26,569 bases of DNA from Mikrocytos mackini (GCA_030180075.1 JASNJN010000069.1:1-26569), one strand, 5' to 3'. Counted from the first letter of the stretch, positions 1 through 9,693 are shown. A program made the numbers and translations. The notes: generated from the sequence alone by a model not told the origin.

Positions 1-356
1 AAAATTCTGGTCGTATCGTGATAAAATCCAAAACTACACGTAAGATTTACAAAATAATGAAAAAAACGGGACTTTGTAAATCTTATCGAGGTTTGCTGTG
101 TTGGAGTACTGTCGAGAGCTCTATTAGTCAGGTGTCGGGAGAAACTGTTTTGATCTCTCCATATGGCCGTTGTTTACAAAAGAAGTATTCTTGCCTGATG
201 TATCGGAACTATTTGAGGATGTTTAAGTGCTATATAAGGTTGTCGTTTCCTGTTGGAGTTGGTAGAGAAGTATTAGTTTTAAATGAAAACTTTATTTTTC
301 AAAAATATATTTATGAGACTTGTGCGACATTTCAGTTCTATTCGGTACGATGTTGA
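1..356 (+). CDS. Possible 3' end of an unrecognised ORF open at left edge
   Basis: The frame is open from the window edge to a stop at 354-356 and could encode about 118 residues, with a GTG at 18 as the first possible in-window start. I recognise no family. The product is rich in Y, C, S and R, has no obvious membrane helix, and base composition is less AT-biased than the sequence just downstream. It may be the tail of a gene lying to the left, or a decayed transposon fragment, since the next 2.4 kb is all transposon debris. I see no start signal or domain. Low confidence that this is a functional gene. Confidence 0.2.
   Translation, partial: NSGRIVIKSKTTRKIYKIMKKTGLCKSYRGLLCWSTVESSISQVSGETVLISPYGRCLQKKYSCLMYRNYLRMFKCYIRLSFPVGVGREVLVLNENFIFQKYIYETCATFQFYSVRC
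41..85. repeat. 13-bp perfect inverted repeat (hairpin)
   Basis: TAAGATTTACAAA at 41-53 is exactly mirrored by TTTGTAAATCTTA at 73-85 with a 19-nt loop. It lies inside the left-edge ORF. It could be a chance palindrome, an RNA hairpin, or the remnant of a transposon end. Confidence 0.6.
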
Positions 357-741
357 TAAACTAACCCGTGAATTTTTTGATAGCAATTTGAAATAACCTG
401 CGTAGATTCCCGTAGTTGTCAAAATATTACGTTTTCAAAAATATCGATTTATTTAACCAGGGAGAAATTTGAGTCACTTCTGTAAATACAAATAATATAT
501 ATACACCTATATTTAATATAACAATGTTTTTTGCTTATGTTCGTACACCCTATGTTGTACAAACCATAAATTTATATTTTGAAAATTTAACTTTTTATTT
601 TACAAAATATTTATACAAAACTATGAATACGTATTTATAATATAAAATGGTGGGCGAAATAGCAAATTATACTTGTATAAACAAACCAATGTAAAATATT
701 TAATTTTTAAGCCAAAAAAATCGAATGTGATTTCCTATTTT
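357..741. other. AT-rich non-coding stretch
   Basis: About 385 bases of strongly AT-rich sequence with many TATA and AAATTT-like runs. I see no ORF of note and no RNA gene. It ends abruptly where recognisable Ty3/gypsy coding sequence begins, so that junction is probably the 5' truncation point of the element. Confidence 0.5.
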
Positions 742-743
742 GT

Positions 744-1504
744 ATGACAAGTGTAATTAACTACTATGGCAGATTCATTCCAGAAATAGCGATAGTAGCG
801 GAACCAATTCATAGACTACTCCAGAAGGAAATTAAGTTCAACTGGGGTAAGGAACAAATGGAAGCATTCCAAAAGCTTAAAGATCTGGTTAACAAAAGAG
901 CAATACTAACACCGTTTGACACCAGCTCCGACAATCAGGTACGATTAAAATGTGATGCTTGTGAGGAAGGTATGGGTGCGGTATTAGAAAAAAACAAGAA
1001 GATGGAACCTTTCGACCGATTTCTTATTGGTCATCCCGTTTCAGGAAATACGATCGAGGATATGCCATAGGCAAGAAAGAAGCACTTGCGTGCGTATCCG
1101 CCGTCAACAAGTTCAAAAAGTATCTTCTGGGTGAGCATTTCATATTGAACACAGATCATCGCTCCTTGGTAACGCTTCTCTCACAGAGCAAGGTAAAACG
1201 TACGATGGCTCGTATTGAGCGTTGGAGAGACAAACTAGCATGCTACAATTATACAATAGAACATGTTAAGGGGGAGCATAATGAAATAGCTGATCTACTG
1301 TCAAGGAATACCACTGACACGAACCATAAAGAGATACCTCTCAACGAAGAAATGGTCATCAACGCCATAAGGAATTACAGTCCACAAGCACAGACTTCCT
1401 ATGGTAGCGAGATGAGAGAGGTAGTAGACTTAATTCAAAATGAGAATTGGACCGAAGAGAACCAAAGAAACTATCCCGGTTTTTACAAAACAAAGAGAGG
1501 TTAA
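744..1504 (+). pseudogene. Ty3/gypsy RT connection and RNase H region, frameshifted
   Basis: The first part reads INYYGRFIP followed by WGKEQMEAFQKLK and then KCDACEEGMGAVL. This is the classic segment from the end of gypsy RT into RNase H, and the CDACEEGMGAVL stretch carries the first RNase H aspartate. The frame ends at 1070, but homology continues in another frame from about 1043, reading KKEALACVSAVNKFKKYLLG and then NTDHRSL, the typical RNase H TDH box. A stop lies at 1502-1504. The frame change falls between these two blocks at about 1031-1043, where a few residues are missing, so it looks like a small deletion. The gene is dead. Confidence 0.85.
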
Positions 1505-1513
1505 CAGTACTGG

Positions 1514-2275
1514 ATGGTTTCCTACTATTGGATGGGACTCGATTCATTTCCAAACAAAAGCGTTCGAGAAGCAATTATAATCGAAGGACACAAAGTACAT
1601 CAGGGAGTCACACGATCTACTAAAAGGATAGGCAGATTATTTTGGTGGCCATCCTGGACTCGGCAGGTTCAAGACTTTATACAGAACTGTCAGATATGTC
1701 AAAGATCGGATAGGACCAAAAAGGTTTTTGAGACACCAACGCACCCAGTTGAGTTGCCAGCGGGTCCGTGGGATTAAATAGCGATGGATTTAAAAGGACC
1801 ACATAAATACCTGTTAGTGGTAATGGACTACTATTCGAAATGGCTAGAGGTAATCGGTCTACAAAAAATCGATAGTAAGGTTATTATTAGAAAGTTAAGA
1901 GAACTGTTCAATACCTTTGGGCTACCCAAAGAGGTCGTGTCCGACAACGGAACACAATTTGTTTCCGATGAGACAGAAAGATTTCTAGAAACAAACGGGG
2001 TCGAGCACAATCGAGTAGCTTTATATGCACCAAGGCAAAATGGACTGGTGGAAAGATTTAATCGCTATTTAGCAGATAAAATGGATGAAGCGGGAAAATT
2101 TGGATGGAATATAGCAGACTTGATAGAGGAAGCCGTCGATAATTATATATCCACCCCACATTCAACTACAAACATTAGTCCTTTCGTAGCAATGTTTGGA
2201 AGGAAAATTAGGAATAAGTTGTCCCGTTGGAATCCTATAACTAGAACTAACCAGGATAAATGGTTATATATATGA
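1514..2275 (+). pseudogene. Ty3/gypsy integrase, interrupted by an in-frame stop
   Basis: The same frame as the RNase H block continues through an HHCC zinc module (GHKVHQG and, 31 residues on, CQICQRSD) and the WWPSW motif. It then meets a TAA at 1775-1777, just after PAGPWD. Past the stop the integrase core runs on in the same frame: an aspartate in LLVVMDYYSKWLEV, a second in VVSDNGTQF, and the glutamate in NGLVERFNRY, giving a complete DDE triad. The TTNISPFVAMFG segment is the usual integrase tail region. The single nonsense codon in an otherwise good frame suggests moderate rather than ancient decay. Confidence 0.88.
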
Positions 2276-2629
2276 ACACAATGAAATAAAGGTACATACT
2301 GTTCTATCAAAAGGAAAACTTTCAGCAAAAGAAATTACAGCTCATGAAAGGAGGTATACCTAAGGACAAAAGGAAAGTTTTCAGAATCCATTAAAGTTGA
2401 GAGCCGAAAGAAAACACATTTGGAGTTGGTAAAATTAGGAAACAAATAAAGACATAAACAATGTAGTAAAATACACTGGCGATGACGCATCCTTGTTTAT
2501 ATGGTCATGGCAATGAATTTTGAACAAAGTGAACCGGAGAAAGTCCACAAGGAGGAGATATGTTATGAATAATGATGAATATCGCAGTCCCAATTGTAAA
2601 CAAATAAAAAATTTCAGGGCTCACACTAT

Positions 2630-2800
2630 AGGTGAACACCTTGTAGATGATGTCCAGCATTGTTATCGGTCGAAATTTTCCAGGAGTCATCGTTTTTATG
2701 AAACAGTATCATTCGATTCTTTATAAACCACTTACCACTGTCAGAACTCCCTACTCATATACCATTCTACACACAAATTAGTAATAGAATGACCAATTAC
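2630..2800 (-). pseudogene. Fragment of non-LTR retrotransposon reverse transcriptase
   Basis: On the minus strand, two adjacent frames together give WFIKNRMILFHKND and then PGKFRPITMLDIIYKVFT. This matches the stereotyped stretch of R2/R4-type reverse transcriptases, where a GRTxLIxK block is followed by a YRPITCL...YKxxT block. The frame changes between the blocks, near 2690. Sequence on either side is not convincing. The same region of a related RT is present on the plus strand at 22330-22480, in the NYRP and YKVFTS blocks. Too short to assign a clade. Confidence 0.65.
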
Positions 2801-2853
2801 ATGAACAGCCCTTTTCTAATCCCATGGTGACAATCTGTATTTGTCAAATATAT

Positions 2854-2878
2854 AAAATTTAAAATTAAAAAAATTTTC
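2854..2878 (+). promoter_or_regulatory. AAATTT-like start signal upstream of poly(A) polymerase
   Basis: The run AAAATTTAAAATTAAAAAAA followed by TTTTC directly abuts the ATG at 2879. AAATTT-like tracts immediately upstream of start codons are a described feature of microsporidian genes. It supports the chosen start. Confidence 0.5.
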
Positions 2879-4816
2879 ATGTCAGATCTAATCCAGTATT
2901 GTGAAGACAACAAGATAACAGAGATCGACAAAACACTCAAGCAGCGAGAGAAATGTCTCAACTTCCTAAACAGGGCTCTATACCATTTCCACAATTTGGT
3001 CATAGAAGAACTCTCTTCTTCGGGCATGGTCCCTTCCTACATTACAAAGAACTCAATCATAAAATTATACACATTCGGATCATTCAGATTGGGAGCCAAC
3101 ACACCTTCCTCGGACATAGATGCCCTTGCAGTCGGCCCCAACTTCATCGACCGACAAACTTTCTTCACAGACTTCCCTTCTCTATTGAACAAAGAAAAGG
3201 AGTACTTCGAGAAACTGGATTTATTCGAAGAAGTGGACATACCCGAAGTAACCGAACTAGTGGCAATAGTGGACACCTATGTACCTCTAATCATGTTCAA
3301 GTTAGATGGAATAGACTTCGACCTTTTATATTGTCAGACATCCCTCTCTGTAATAACAAATTCATTCGATGTACTTCTGGACTTCGACGCAATAGTCAAT
3401 GACCTGGACGAACTATCCTTAAGGTCTATCAATGGAGCTCGAACAACAGAACGTATTCTAGACATTATATCAAAACTAGCCCCTGAAGACAACTTCGACG
3501 AGATGGTAAGTAATTATAGAGTAGTACTGAAGAGTGTCAAACACTGGGCAAAACAAAGAGGAATATACTCCAATGTGATGGGCTATATAGGAGGAGTAAG
3601 TTACTCCATTCTGGTGGCCAAATCTTTTCAGATATACTATAATAACAATAATAAAGACAATGTAAATAATGTTAACTTAAATAGTACCAAAAAGATAAAG
3701 CTTACATGTTCAATGGCGAATGAACTACTGGTTCATTTTTTCAAAGTACTTTCTGAGTGGGACTGGAAGACACCCGTGGAGTTGATTCCTTCAAATAAAA
3801 TACCTGACTCCACTTTATCGTGGAACCCACAGAAGAACTACAGGGATAAACAGGACAGATTTCCGATCATCACACCCACATCTCCCACTATAAACAGTTC
3901 ACACAATGTCTTTGAGAGTACAATGGATAAGTTCCTTTATGAATTCAAGAGAGCTCATGTACTCACACAACTTAATGAAGGGGTTTGGGAGATGGTGTTC
4001 AGAAAGAGCAGTATGTTTGTGAGGTATAAAGTGTTCATAGTTGTGTTGTTCAAACAGAAAACTGAGGAAGCTGACTTCGATAAGAATGCTGGACTGATGA
4101 AGATAAAAACCAGACTTCTTTTCAATGGGATAGAGAGAGTGGTGGGGCTACAAATAGTCCCGTACTCAAATGAAATAACGAAGACAGTAAAGGAAAACGG
4201 AGAAGAATACAGAGTGCAGTACTTGTTGGCTGCATTGAAGATTGATAAGACAAAGGGGAGTGACCGGAAGAAAGTGAGTATTTCATCCACAATTAACCTG
4301 TTCAAAGAAATGATTGATGCAGAGTTATGGGAGAAAACAGAGATTAAAGTTTGCCATGGAAAAGATATAGATTCTATTACAGGGGAACATAACAGAGAAG
4401 AAGAAGTAATTAAGTACAAAAATGAAGTCAAGGTAATAAAGGAACTCAAAACTGTTCTAAAGAAACGTAGTAAAGAAAATGAAAACAAAGACAACAATAC
4501 AGCTAATAATAAGATGAATAATAAAACTTATATGGATAAAGAAGTAGAAGAAGGTGAGATTATACAAGAAGATATGGTAAAAGAAAACATAATAGAAAGA
4601 AGTATAAAGACAAAAGAGGAAGATAGTTTAGAAGAAGGACAAATATCAATTCCTATTCCTATACCAATTCCAATGGAAAACAAGAAAGAAGATGAGGTTA
4701 TACTTAATGCGAATAAAGAAAGCGAAGTAATTAAAGCGGAAATAATGAATATAAAGTTTAAAACGAAAGTAGTTGATTTGAATACACAAGACTACCAAGA
4801 TTTTACCAAAATATAA
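2879..4816 (+). CDS. PAP1: Poly(A) polymerase
   Basis: Nuclear poly(A) polymerase, which adds adenosines from ATP to the 3' ends of cleaved pre-mRNA. The nucleotidyltransferase signature FGSFRLGANTPSSDIDAL (residues 66-83) supplies Gly67-Ser68 and the metal-binding Asp79 and Asp81. The third carboxylate is Asp148 in IDFDLLYC. The GYIGGVSYSILVAK block in the central domain is diagnostic of eukaryotic PAPs. At 645 residues it is longer than yeast Pap1 (568) because of an asparagine-rich insert after about residue 253 and a long, Lys/Glu-rich C-terminal tail from about residue 530. The tail contains an alternating Ile-Pro run at 591-598. The ATG is preceded directly by an AAATTT-like tract. No intron is needed. 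It converges with the downstream transporter gene, with about 100 bp between stops. Confidence 0.95.
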   Translation: MSDLIQYCEDNKITEIDKTLKQREKCLNFLNRALYHFHNLVIEELSSSGMVPSYITKNSIIKLYTFGSFRLGANTPSSDIDALAVGPNFIDRQTFFTDFPSLLNKEKEYFEKLDLFEEVDIPEVTELVAIVDTYVPLIMFKLDGIDFDLLYCQTSLSVITNSFDVLLDFDAIVNDLDELSLRSINGARTTERILDIISKLAPEDNFDEMVSNYRVVLKSVKHWAKQRGIYSNVMGYIGGVSYSILVAKSFQIYYNNNNKDNVNNVNLNSTKKIKLTCSMANELLVHFFKVLSEWDWKTPVELIPSNKIPDSTLSWNPQKNYRDKQDRFPIITPTSPTINSSHNVFESTMDKFLYEFKRAHVLTQLNEGVWEMVFRKSSMFVRYKVFIVVLFKQKTEEADFDKNAGLMKIKTRLLFNGIERVVGLQIVPYSNEITKTVKENGEEYRVQYLLAALKIDKTKGSDRKKVSISSTINLFKEMIDAELWEKTEIKVCHGKDIDSITGEHNREEEVIKYKNEVKVIKELKTVLKKRSKENENKDNNTANNKMNNKTYMDKEVEEGEIIQEDMVKENIIERSIKTKEEDSLEEGQISIPIPIPIPMENKKEDEVILNANKESEVIKAEIMNIKFKTKVVDLNTQDYQDFTKI

Positions 4817-4920
4817 TTATATGAAGCCTAATGCTATCTGTTTCCTTACCGTTAAACTTTCATATCTACAATAAATTTGTTCTGTAACATGTTTTACATT
4901 TACTTACTCCTAGTTTCCAT

Positions 4921-6342
4921 TTAAGCCCTTAGATACTTTTCGAATTTCTCAGCTTTTTTGTGTGATTTCCTAAACCTGTCTGGGTCTTCTACATAAACCG
5001 CGATCTGCGAAGCCGCCGAGCCACCTATCATGGAATTAACAGAATAAAACGGCACAGCTAACGCAGTAATTATAAATACGCCAATTACAATTGCAATGTA
5101 AATATCCAACGGTGTTGGTTGTTTATTGTTTTCAATTATTCCCAGCCCATATACATAAATAGCAAACCCCACACCTAGCGAAAGGATAGCCGATATAAAG
5201 AAAGTAAGTATGTTTAGCATAGACGACGTGAGTTTGAAGTTAATAAACTTGTCTATCCCAGCTGTCTTAAAGCTTTCCACCCCCATTTTCCCGCTTGTAA
5301 AGAGTCCTTTCCCGTAGAATGCAGAGTAGACATATGCCTGCGATGTCAGGAACTCGAGAATATCCCCTATTATCTTGGCTACACAATATAACAGAAGGGC
5401 TCCTATGTCTCCTTTATTGTCTTCTGCATTACTCTTCGCTGAGTTCACAATGAATGAAACTATAGTAATGATTAAAGCCCCGATACAGGCGGTACCTAGC
5501 GAACTACTGAATGCGATGTGGTAGGCCTCCTCCGCCGATGTTTCAAAATCCTTCTCTTCGTATTCCGCTTTTGAAATACTGAACTGGTTGAAGAACGCCG
5601 CTCCGTAGATAAATGACACAGCGGCTAGAAATTCCAAGAAGTAAACTAAGAAGAAAGCGGATACCGATACGAGGGATAGAATGATCTTTTGTTCTTCAGT
5701 ATTAACTTTGGAAAAGTTAAAAAGTGAAACCCCCAACCCAATCATTGCGAGGGAATTCATAACTGTCAACACATAGAATCCAACAGCCATTGAGGTCAGT
5801 AGTAATATTACTACGAATTGTGTAAAGATTCGACGCTTTACTTTGTTGAACTGAGACGCTGCTGTCTTTATTGTAATCACAGCTATCTTTATATCTGACC
5901 AAAGGCACCAGAAGTATAATAGGGCAATTGAAAGTGGTACAGCACCTGAGACTATCAGCCCGGTGTTCTGAGTGTATATTCCAGCACAAATGACTACCAT
6001 GCATGAAACAATCGGTGTCCCAATGTATAGTTTCTTTATTACGTCCTTCAACAAGTATACTAACATAATGTAAAGAGGAAACAACAACAGAGAGACAAGA
6101 GTTCCCGCGAGTATGAATAAATAAGCTCCACTTAAATTCGTTTTAAAAGGATTTCCGAAAAGCTGAATAACCCTGAATATGGTGTATCCAAAAACCCCTA
6201 GTATCACGAGTAAAGATATGATAGGCAAGACACGCCAAGCCCCATTCTCTGCTTTCCTCATGTAAATATCGTCATGTTGTTTTACCGGTTGGTAGTCTTC
6301 TTTGTTCGGATTGAATACTTGGGTCGGATGTTTTGATTCCAT
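4921..6342 (-). CDS. Choline-transporter-like membrane protein (CTL/SLC44/Pns1 family)
   Basis: A 473-residue polytopic protein with about ten hydrophobic helices (roughly 40-62, 72-97, 109-126, 130-147, 174-195, 220-250, 280-301, 312-335, 371-400 and 413-435). The signature of the CTL/SLC44 family (yeast Pns1) is visible in AYHIAFSSSLGTACIGALI (273-291) and QAYVYSAFYGKGLFTSGKMG (335-354), and in the C-terminal DPDRFRKSH. Family members are plasma-membrane or organelle proteins linked to choline or ethanolamine uptake; for yeast Pns1 that role is doubtful, so the substrate here is inference. For a parasite, import of a phospholipid head group would make sense. The N-terminus is soluble and cytoplasmic-looking. 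An AAATTT tract lies about 8 nt upstream of the ATG. It is tandem with, and downstream of, the SAM synthetase gene, 209 bp away. Confidence 0.85.
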   Translation of the reverse strand: MESKHPTQVFNPNKEDYQPVKQHDDIYMRKAENGAWRVLPIISLLVILGVFGYTIFRVIQLFGNPFKTNLSGAYLFILAGTLVSLLLFPLYIMLVYLLKDVIKKLYIGTPIVSCMVVICAGIYTQNTGLIVSGAVPLSIALLYFWCLWSDIKIAVITIKTAASQFNKVKRRIFTQFVVILLLTSMAVGFYVLTVMNSLAMIGLGVSLFNFSKVNTEEQKIILSLVSVSAFFLVYFLEFLAAVSFIYGAAFFNQFSISKAEYEEKDFETSAEEAYHIAFSSSLGTACIGALIITIVSFIVNSAKSNAEDNKGDIGALLLYCVAKIIGDILEFLTSQAYVYSAFYGKGLFTSGKMGVESFKTAGIDKFINFKLTSSMLNILTFFISAILSLGVGFAIYVYGLGIIENNKQPTPLDIYIAIVIGVFIITALAVPFYSVNSMIGGSAASQIAVYVEDPDRFRKSHKKAEKFEKYLRA

Positions 6343-6345
6343 CTA

Positions 6346-6362
6346 CTCTAAAAAATTTGATA
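6346..6362 (-). promoter_or_regulatory. AAATTT-like start signal upstream of the CTL-type gene
   Basis: Read on the minus strand, TCAAATTTTTTAGAG lies a few bases upstream of the ATG at 6342. It is the same type of AT tract as before the poly(A) polymerase gene and supports this start. Confidence 0.4.
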
Positions 6363-6551
6363 AATTAACGAATAAATGGAACTCACTTCACGCATATTCT
6401 CCATGCTTACTTAACCACTTAGATAAATATTTGGACTAAATTGTGTTGATTACTGAATTATTTTTTAAAATGTTTAGACTTGGATGTTGAAGTTTCTAAA
6501 TATAAGTTTCAGAAGAGACTAGTTTAATAATAGAATAATTAGCTGCCCAAA

Positions 6552-7730
6552 TTACTGTTTGATATAATCTTCTATCTTTATATCATCAGGAATTTCCCAT
6601 GTAAACCTCCCATCACACCATCCAAAGTGTCCTTCTTGTGCTGCTTTTTGGAAAACAGGCTTCTTCAAATCCAACTTCTCGATTATTTTTCCTGGTCTCA
6701 AATCGTACCTTTTTCTAATTATCTTTTCTATTTCTCTATCACAGATCGTTCCTGTCCCAAATGTATCCACGAAAACACTCAACGCTTCTTTAAATCCGAT
6801 ACAATACGAGATCTGCACCAGTATTCTCTTAGCTATTTTAGAATGGACTATGCTTTTTGTGATGTACCTAGCGAAGTAAGCCCCGGACCGGTCGACTTTG
6901 CTGGCATCTTTTCCTGAGAAAGCTCCGCCTCCATGTGATCCCCAGCCTCCATACGTGTCCACTATGATTTTTCTTCCAGTAAGTCCTGCATCCGCTTCTG
7001 CGCCGCCAGAAACAAAAGAACCTGTGTGGTTAAGAAATAATCTCGATCGGTTGTCGAGCATTCCTTTCGGTATCACTTTGTCTACGACTTCCGTCTTCAA
7101 GTAAGCTCTGATGTCTTCTAACTTGACATCGCTTGTGTGTTGTGTAGAAATGACGATTGCGTCGACTCTGACTGGCTCCAGGAAAGAAGTCTTCGAATTG
7201 GTGTTGTACTCGACCGTCACCAAGGTTTTTGCGTCTGGCTCTAACCATTTCACGTCTTCTTTCTTTCTCAACTCCTTCAATTTTTCTATCAGCTTTCTAG
7301 ACAGAATTAAAGTAAGCGGCATGAGTTCTGGCGTTTCCTCTGTTGCATAGCCGAACATCATCCCTTGGTCTCCAGCGCCCTGATCATAGTTATTCTCTAT
7401 GTGGAGAGAATTGGCTATTTCAGGGGCTTGTTGTGCGAGTTCGAGGATGATGTTGATGTCATCCACCTTCCCCTTATAGTGCCCGATCTCTTTTACGACT
7501 GACCGGACGAGAGCTACAATATCAACCTTGGCTTGGGAAGTGATCTCGCCAAATATGAAGATTGTGTTACTTTTGGCACTCACTTCACAAGCAACCATTG
7601 AATTTGGATCTTGTTTTAAATGCGCGTCGAGTATGGCATCACTCAAAATGTCACACATCTTATCTGGGTGTCCTTCAGACACAAACTCCGAGGAGAAGAA
7701 GAAATCGTTCTTTATGTTCTTGTTGTTCAT
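6552..7730 (-). CDS. SAM2: S-adenosylmethionine synthetase (methionine adenosyltransferase)
   Basis: Makes S-adenosylmethionine from methionine and ATP (EC 2.5.1.6), the methyl donor for RNA, protein and lipid methylation, in the cytosol. The 392-residue product has the full family length and all hallmarks: EGHPDK at 19-24 (ATP and metal binding), the GAGDQGMMFGYATEET hexa- to nonapeptide region near 118, DAGLTGRKIIVDTYGGWGSH, and the glycine-rich GGGAFSGKDASKVDRSGAY near 267-285 that forms the P-loop-like phosphate-binding segment. The C-terminal domain ends as usual, with the FGWCDGRFTWE block. The ATG at 7730 is preceded on the minus strand by T/A-rich runs. No frameshift or intron. Eukaryotic type, close to 380-395 residues in fungi. 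Symbol given by analogy to yeast. Confidence 0.96.
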   Translation of the reverse strand: MNNKNIKNDFFFSSEFVSEGHPDKMCDILSDAILDAHLKQDPNSMVACEVSAKSNTIFIFGEITSQAKVDIVALVRSVVKEIGHYKGKVDDINIILELAQQAPEIANSLHIENNYDQGAGDQGMMFGYATEETPELMPLTLILSRKLIEKLKELRKKEDVKWLEPDAKTLVTVEYNTNSKTSFLEPVRVDAIVISTQHTSDVKLEDIRAYLKTEVVDKVIPKGMLDNRSRLFLNHTGSFVSGGAEADAGLTGRKIIVDTYGGWGSHGGGAFSGKDASKVDRSGAYFARYITKSIVHSKIAKRILVQISYCIGFKEALSVFVDTFGTGTICDREIEKIIRKRYDLRPGKIIEKLDLKKPVFQKAAQEGHFGWCDGRFTWEIPDDIKIEDYIKQ

Positions 7731-8394
7731 TTTTATTTTTTAAAACTTTCGGATTTTTTAAAAATATAGACATTATCCAGTTCTTGGGCATTGTTGGCAC
7801 CAACAACGTGGAAATATGGTTTTACAAATCCCAAAAGACAAATGAAATTTTTAAAAATTTAAATCAAAAACATTTCAATTGCACAGAAGCTAGGGTAACT
7901 CACATAATACATGCCAATATAAAGGAATATGAATTTATGAGTAATGTGTATTTTCCCCGATATCTAGACGAATACAGCTCGACATCCAAAAAAGCTTCAT
8001 TTTATACCAGAATGAGAAACCCTTTTCATCAGAGCACATCTGCCTTCTAATTCATCCACAAAATTCCACTTCAACATACACAACCAACATAGGAACTAAT
8101 CAACATATACTGCATGTTTTTAATTTTCTTGATGCTTTATCGAACTTTGTATGTTGTTTACACAGTGAAAAGAATTATTATTGATTTTCCCGAATAGTTT
8201 AATTCACACAATAAAATCCATATAAAGCACGGGTTTAAGATTTAACCCCGAGTTGCGGTTTTATTGCTGTTTCAATAAAAAGCGGCAAATAAATATTCCA
8301 GCTCGAATACAACACAGCAAAGGTTAGCTTAACGAAGTTTTTCTCCGGTTTTAAAAATGACCAACGTCATATCACTTGCTTTTCTTCTCCTTGA
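7731..8394. other. Intergenic region between two divergent genes
   Basis: A 664-bp divergent spacer that must hold the promoters of SAM synthetase (-) and the membrane-protein gene at 8395 (+). A plus frame stays open to 8050 but lacks a convincing start and overlaps the SAM synthetase gene, so I do not call it. At 8357 an upstream ATG opens a 21-codon frame, out of frame with the 8395 gene, ending at 8422. I see no RNA gene. Confidence 0.5.
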
Positions 8395-9618
8395 ATGCAA
8401 GACGTATTTTACAATAAAATGAAATACAGACTACCAGCTTTATACCAAGAAGATGCGATCGTACTTTCGGTAAATCTAAACAAGAAAAATAAATCATTGT
8501 TAGAGAATTGGAATGTATTTGTGTTGGCTATTATTTTGCTCTTCTCTTTGGCGTTAGCTCTTCTAGTTGCAAAGTTCATTTACAGCGAGCCAATCTTGTT
8601 AGGAAGCAGTAATGAAGAGTCTATTGCAAAAGAGTTCATTAATATCACGGGAAGAATGGACGACGTTGAACATGAATCGTTGTTCGATTACAAGTTGCAA
8701 TTTGATAGACTACTGAAGGTCATTGATACAAATTTCGCTGTCGATGAAAAATATTCGAACTCAAATGAAATAGAAGCAGATTTATACCAATTACAGCGTG
8801 ATGGAGACTATATAGAAGATAAGCAAGAATTTATAAACGAATCCCTTAGAAGCCTATTAAATGGTTACGCGATCTCAGACCATGTGCTAATTGTAAAGGT
8901 ATTGTTCTTCTACAATTTCGTAATCAACGATACAAGGGTTTGTTTGTGCACCTTCCAAAGTCATATTGAAAGTAAATATCCCAGTCTAAAGTCTGAGACA
9001 AAGGAGAAATTGAAAGAAATAATTATTAAAAGATTTCTAAAACCCGCCATAGAAACTACCAAAGAATTCTACAAAGCAATAGAATCGTATTTCCACCCGA
9101 TTTACATTGAAATAAAAGAGTCTAATGCAAAACTCAATGTAGCCAAGGAAATTGAAAACATGCAGATAAACTATTTGGAAATTTTAACAAACGAGTTTGA
9201 AATTTCGGAAGGGTTACACGTCAATAACCCACAGAATAAGTTAGAATTGGAGGAATATCTTCCGAAGATTTTGAAGGTCATCGAAATGTGTGCTTTCCAT
9301 GTTCCTTATTTGTTATTTGAATTAGACAATAATACCAAGGTTGCTAAATTAAGGAGTTTTGTACGCGAAGGAATAGAAAATATTATCCAAACGGAAAACC
9401 CAAAAGAACCAAATTCATTGGAAATCAATACATTGGTTGATTCACTTATTAGAGTGAGTAAAAATATGTATAGCAATTTTGATACAGAAGACGGAGTTGA
9501 TTTTATGGAAAATATAGAAAATAAAAACCACGCATTTCAAGACATATTGGTTAAATTATCTGTAAGAATCAAATTGATTACATTTACTGTCCCGAGAACA
9601 CATGCAGCCAATAAATAA
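8395..9618 (+). CDS. Unrecognised type II membrane protein, family member A
   Basis: A 407-residue protein I cannot assign to a known family. Residues 1-40 are hydrophilic, 41-63 (VFVLAIILLFSLALALLVAKF) form a single membrane helix, and about 340 residues follow with no further helix. That suggests a type II protein with a large luminal or extracellular domain. The outer part is acidic and mostly helical in character. A late motif, CAFHVPYLLFELDNN near 299-313, aligns with a motif in the proteins at 9694 and 14097 (see those entries). ATG at 8395 is chosen; Met9 is an alternative. It converges with the next gene, whose stop lies 75 bp away. Function unknown; a surface, spore-wall or secretory-pathway role is only a guess. 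Confidence 0.8.
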   Translation: MQDVFYNKMKYRLPALYQEDAIVLSVNLNKKNKSLLENWNVFVLAIILLFSLALALLVAKFIYSEPILLGSSNEESIAKEFINITGRMDDVEHESLFDYKLQFDRLLKVIDTNFAVDEKYSNSNEIEADLYQLQRDGDYIEDKQEFINESLRSLLNGYAISDHVLIVKVLFFYNFVINDTRVCLCTFQSHIESKYPSLKSETKEKLKEIIIKRFLKPAIETTKEFYKAIESYFHPIYIEIKESNAKLNVAKEIENMQINYLEILTNEFEISEGLHVNNPQNKLELEEYLPKILKVIEMCAFHVPYLLFELDNNTKVAKLRSFVREGIENIIQTENPKEPNSLEINTLVDSLIRVSKNMYSNFDTEDGVDFMENIENKNHAFQDILVKLSVRIKLITFTVPRTHAANK

Positions 9619-9693
9619 CCTATGTCGAATTAGCTAGACTTATTTTCCAAATTTATTTATAGATCACAAAAAACCCCTAACTAAACATCATGA

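Larger units (their letters stand above)
742..2480 (+). mobile_element. Decayed 5'-truncated Ty3/gypsy LTR retrotransposon pol remnant
   Basis: The order of domains is the end of reverse transcriptase, RNase H, HHCC zinc-binding, then DDE integrase, which is the Ty3/gypsy order. The RT core with its YxDD box is absent, as are gag and any recognisable LTR. The copy carries one frame change near 1031-1043 and in-frame TAA stops at 1502-1504 and 1775-1777. After 2275 only scattered coding-like patches in mixed frames remain to about 2480. The copy is inactive. It is a different lineage from the integrase fragment at 15930-16411, with little similarity in the comparable region. Confidence 0.88.

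Noticed and set aside
742-2880. LTRs around the first Ty3/gypsy remnant
   Set aside because: No direct repeat pair was found; the 5' side ends abruptly and the 3' side is too decayed.
3955-4497. 180-codon minus-strand frame
   Set aside because: Shadow of the poly(A) polymerase gene; Ser/Phe/Leu-rich translation mirrors the Lys/Glu/Asn codons on the other strand.
7562-8050. 162-codon plus-strand frame
   Set aside because: Its first third overlaps SAM synthetase on the other strand, the rest has no start codon with a signal, and composition is not convincing.
8357-8422. Upstream ATG as start of family member A
   Set aside because: It is out of frame with the gene and stops after 21 codons; kept only as a possible upstream ORF.
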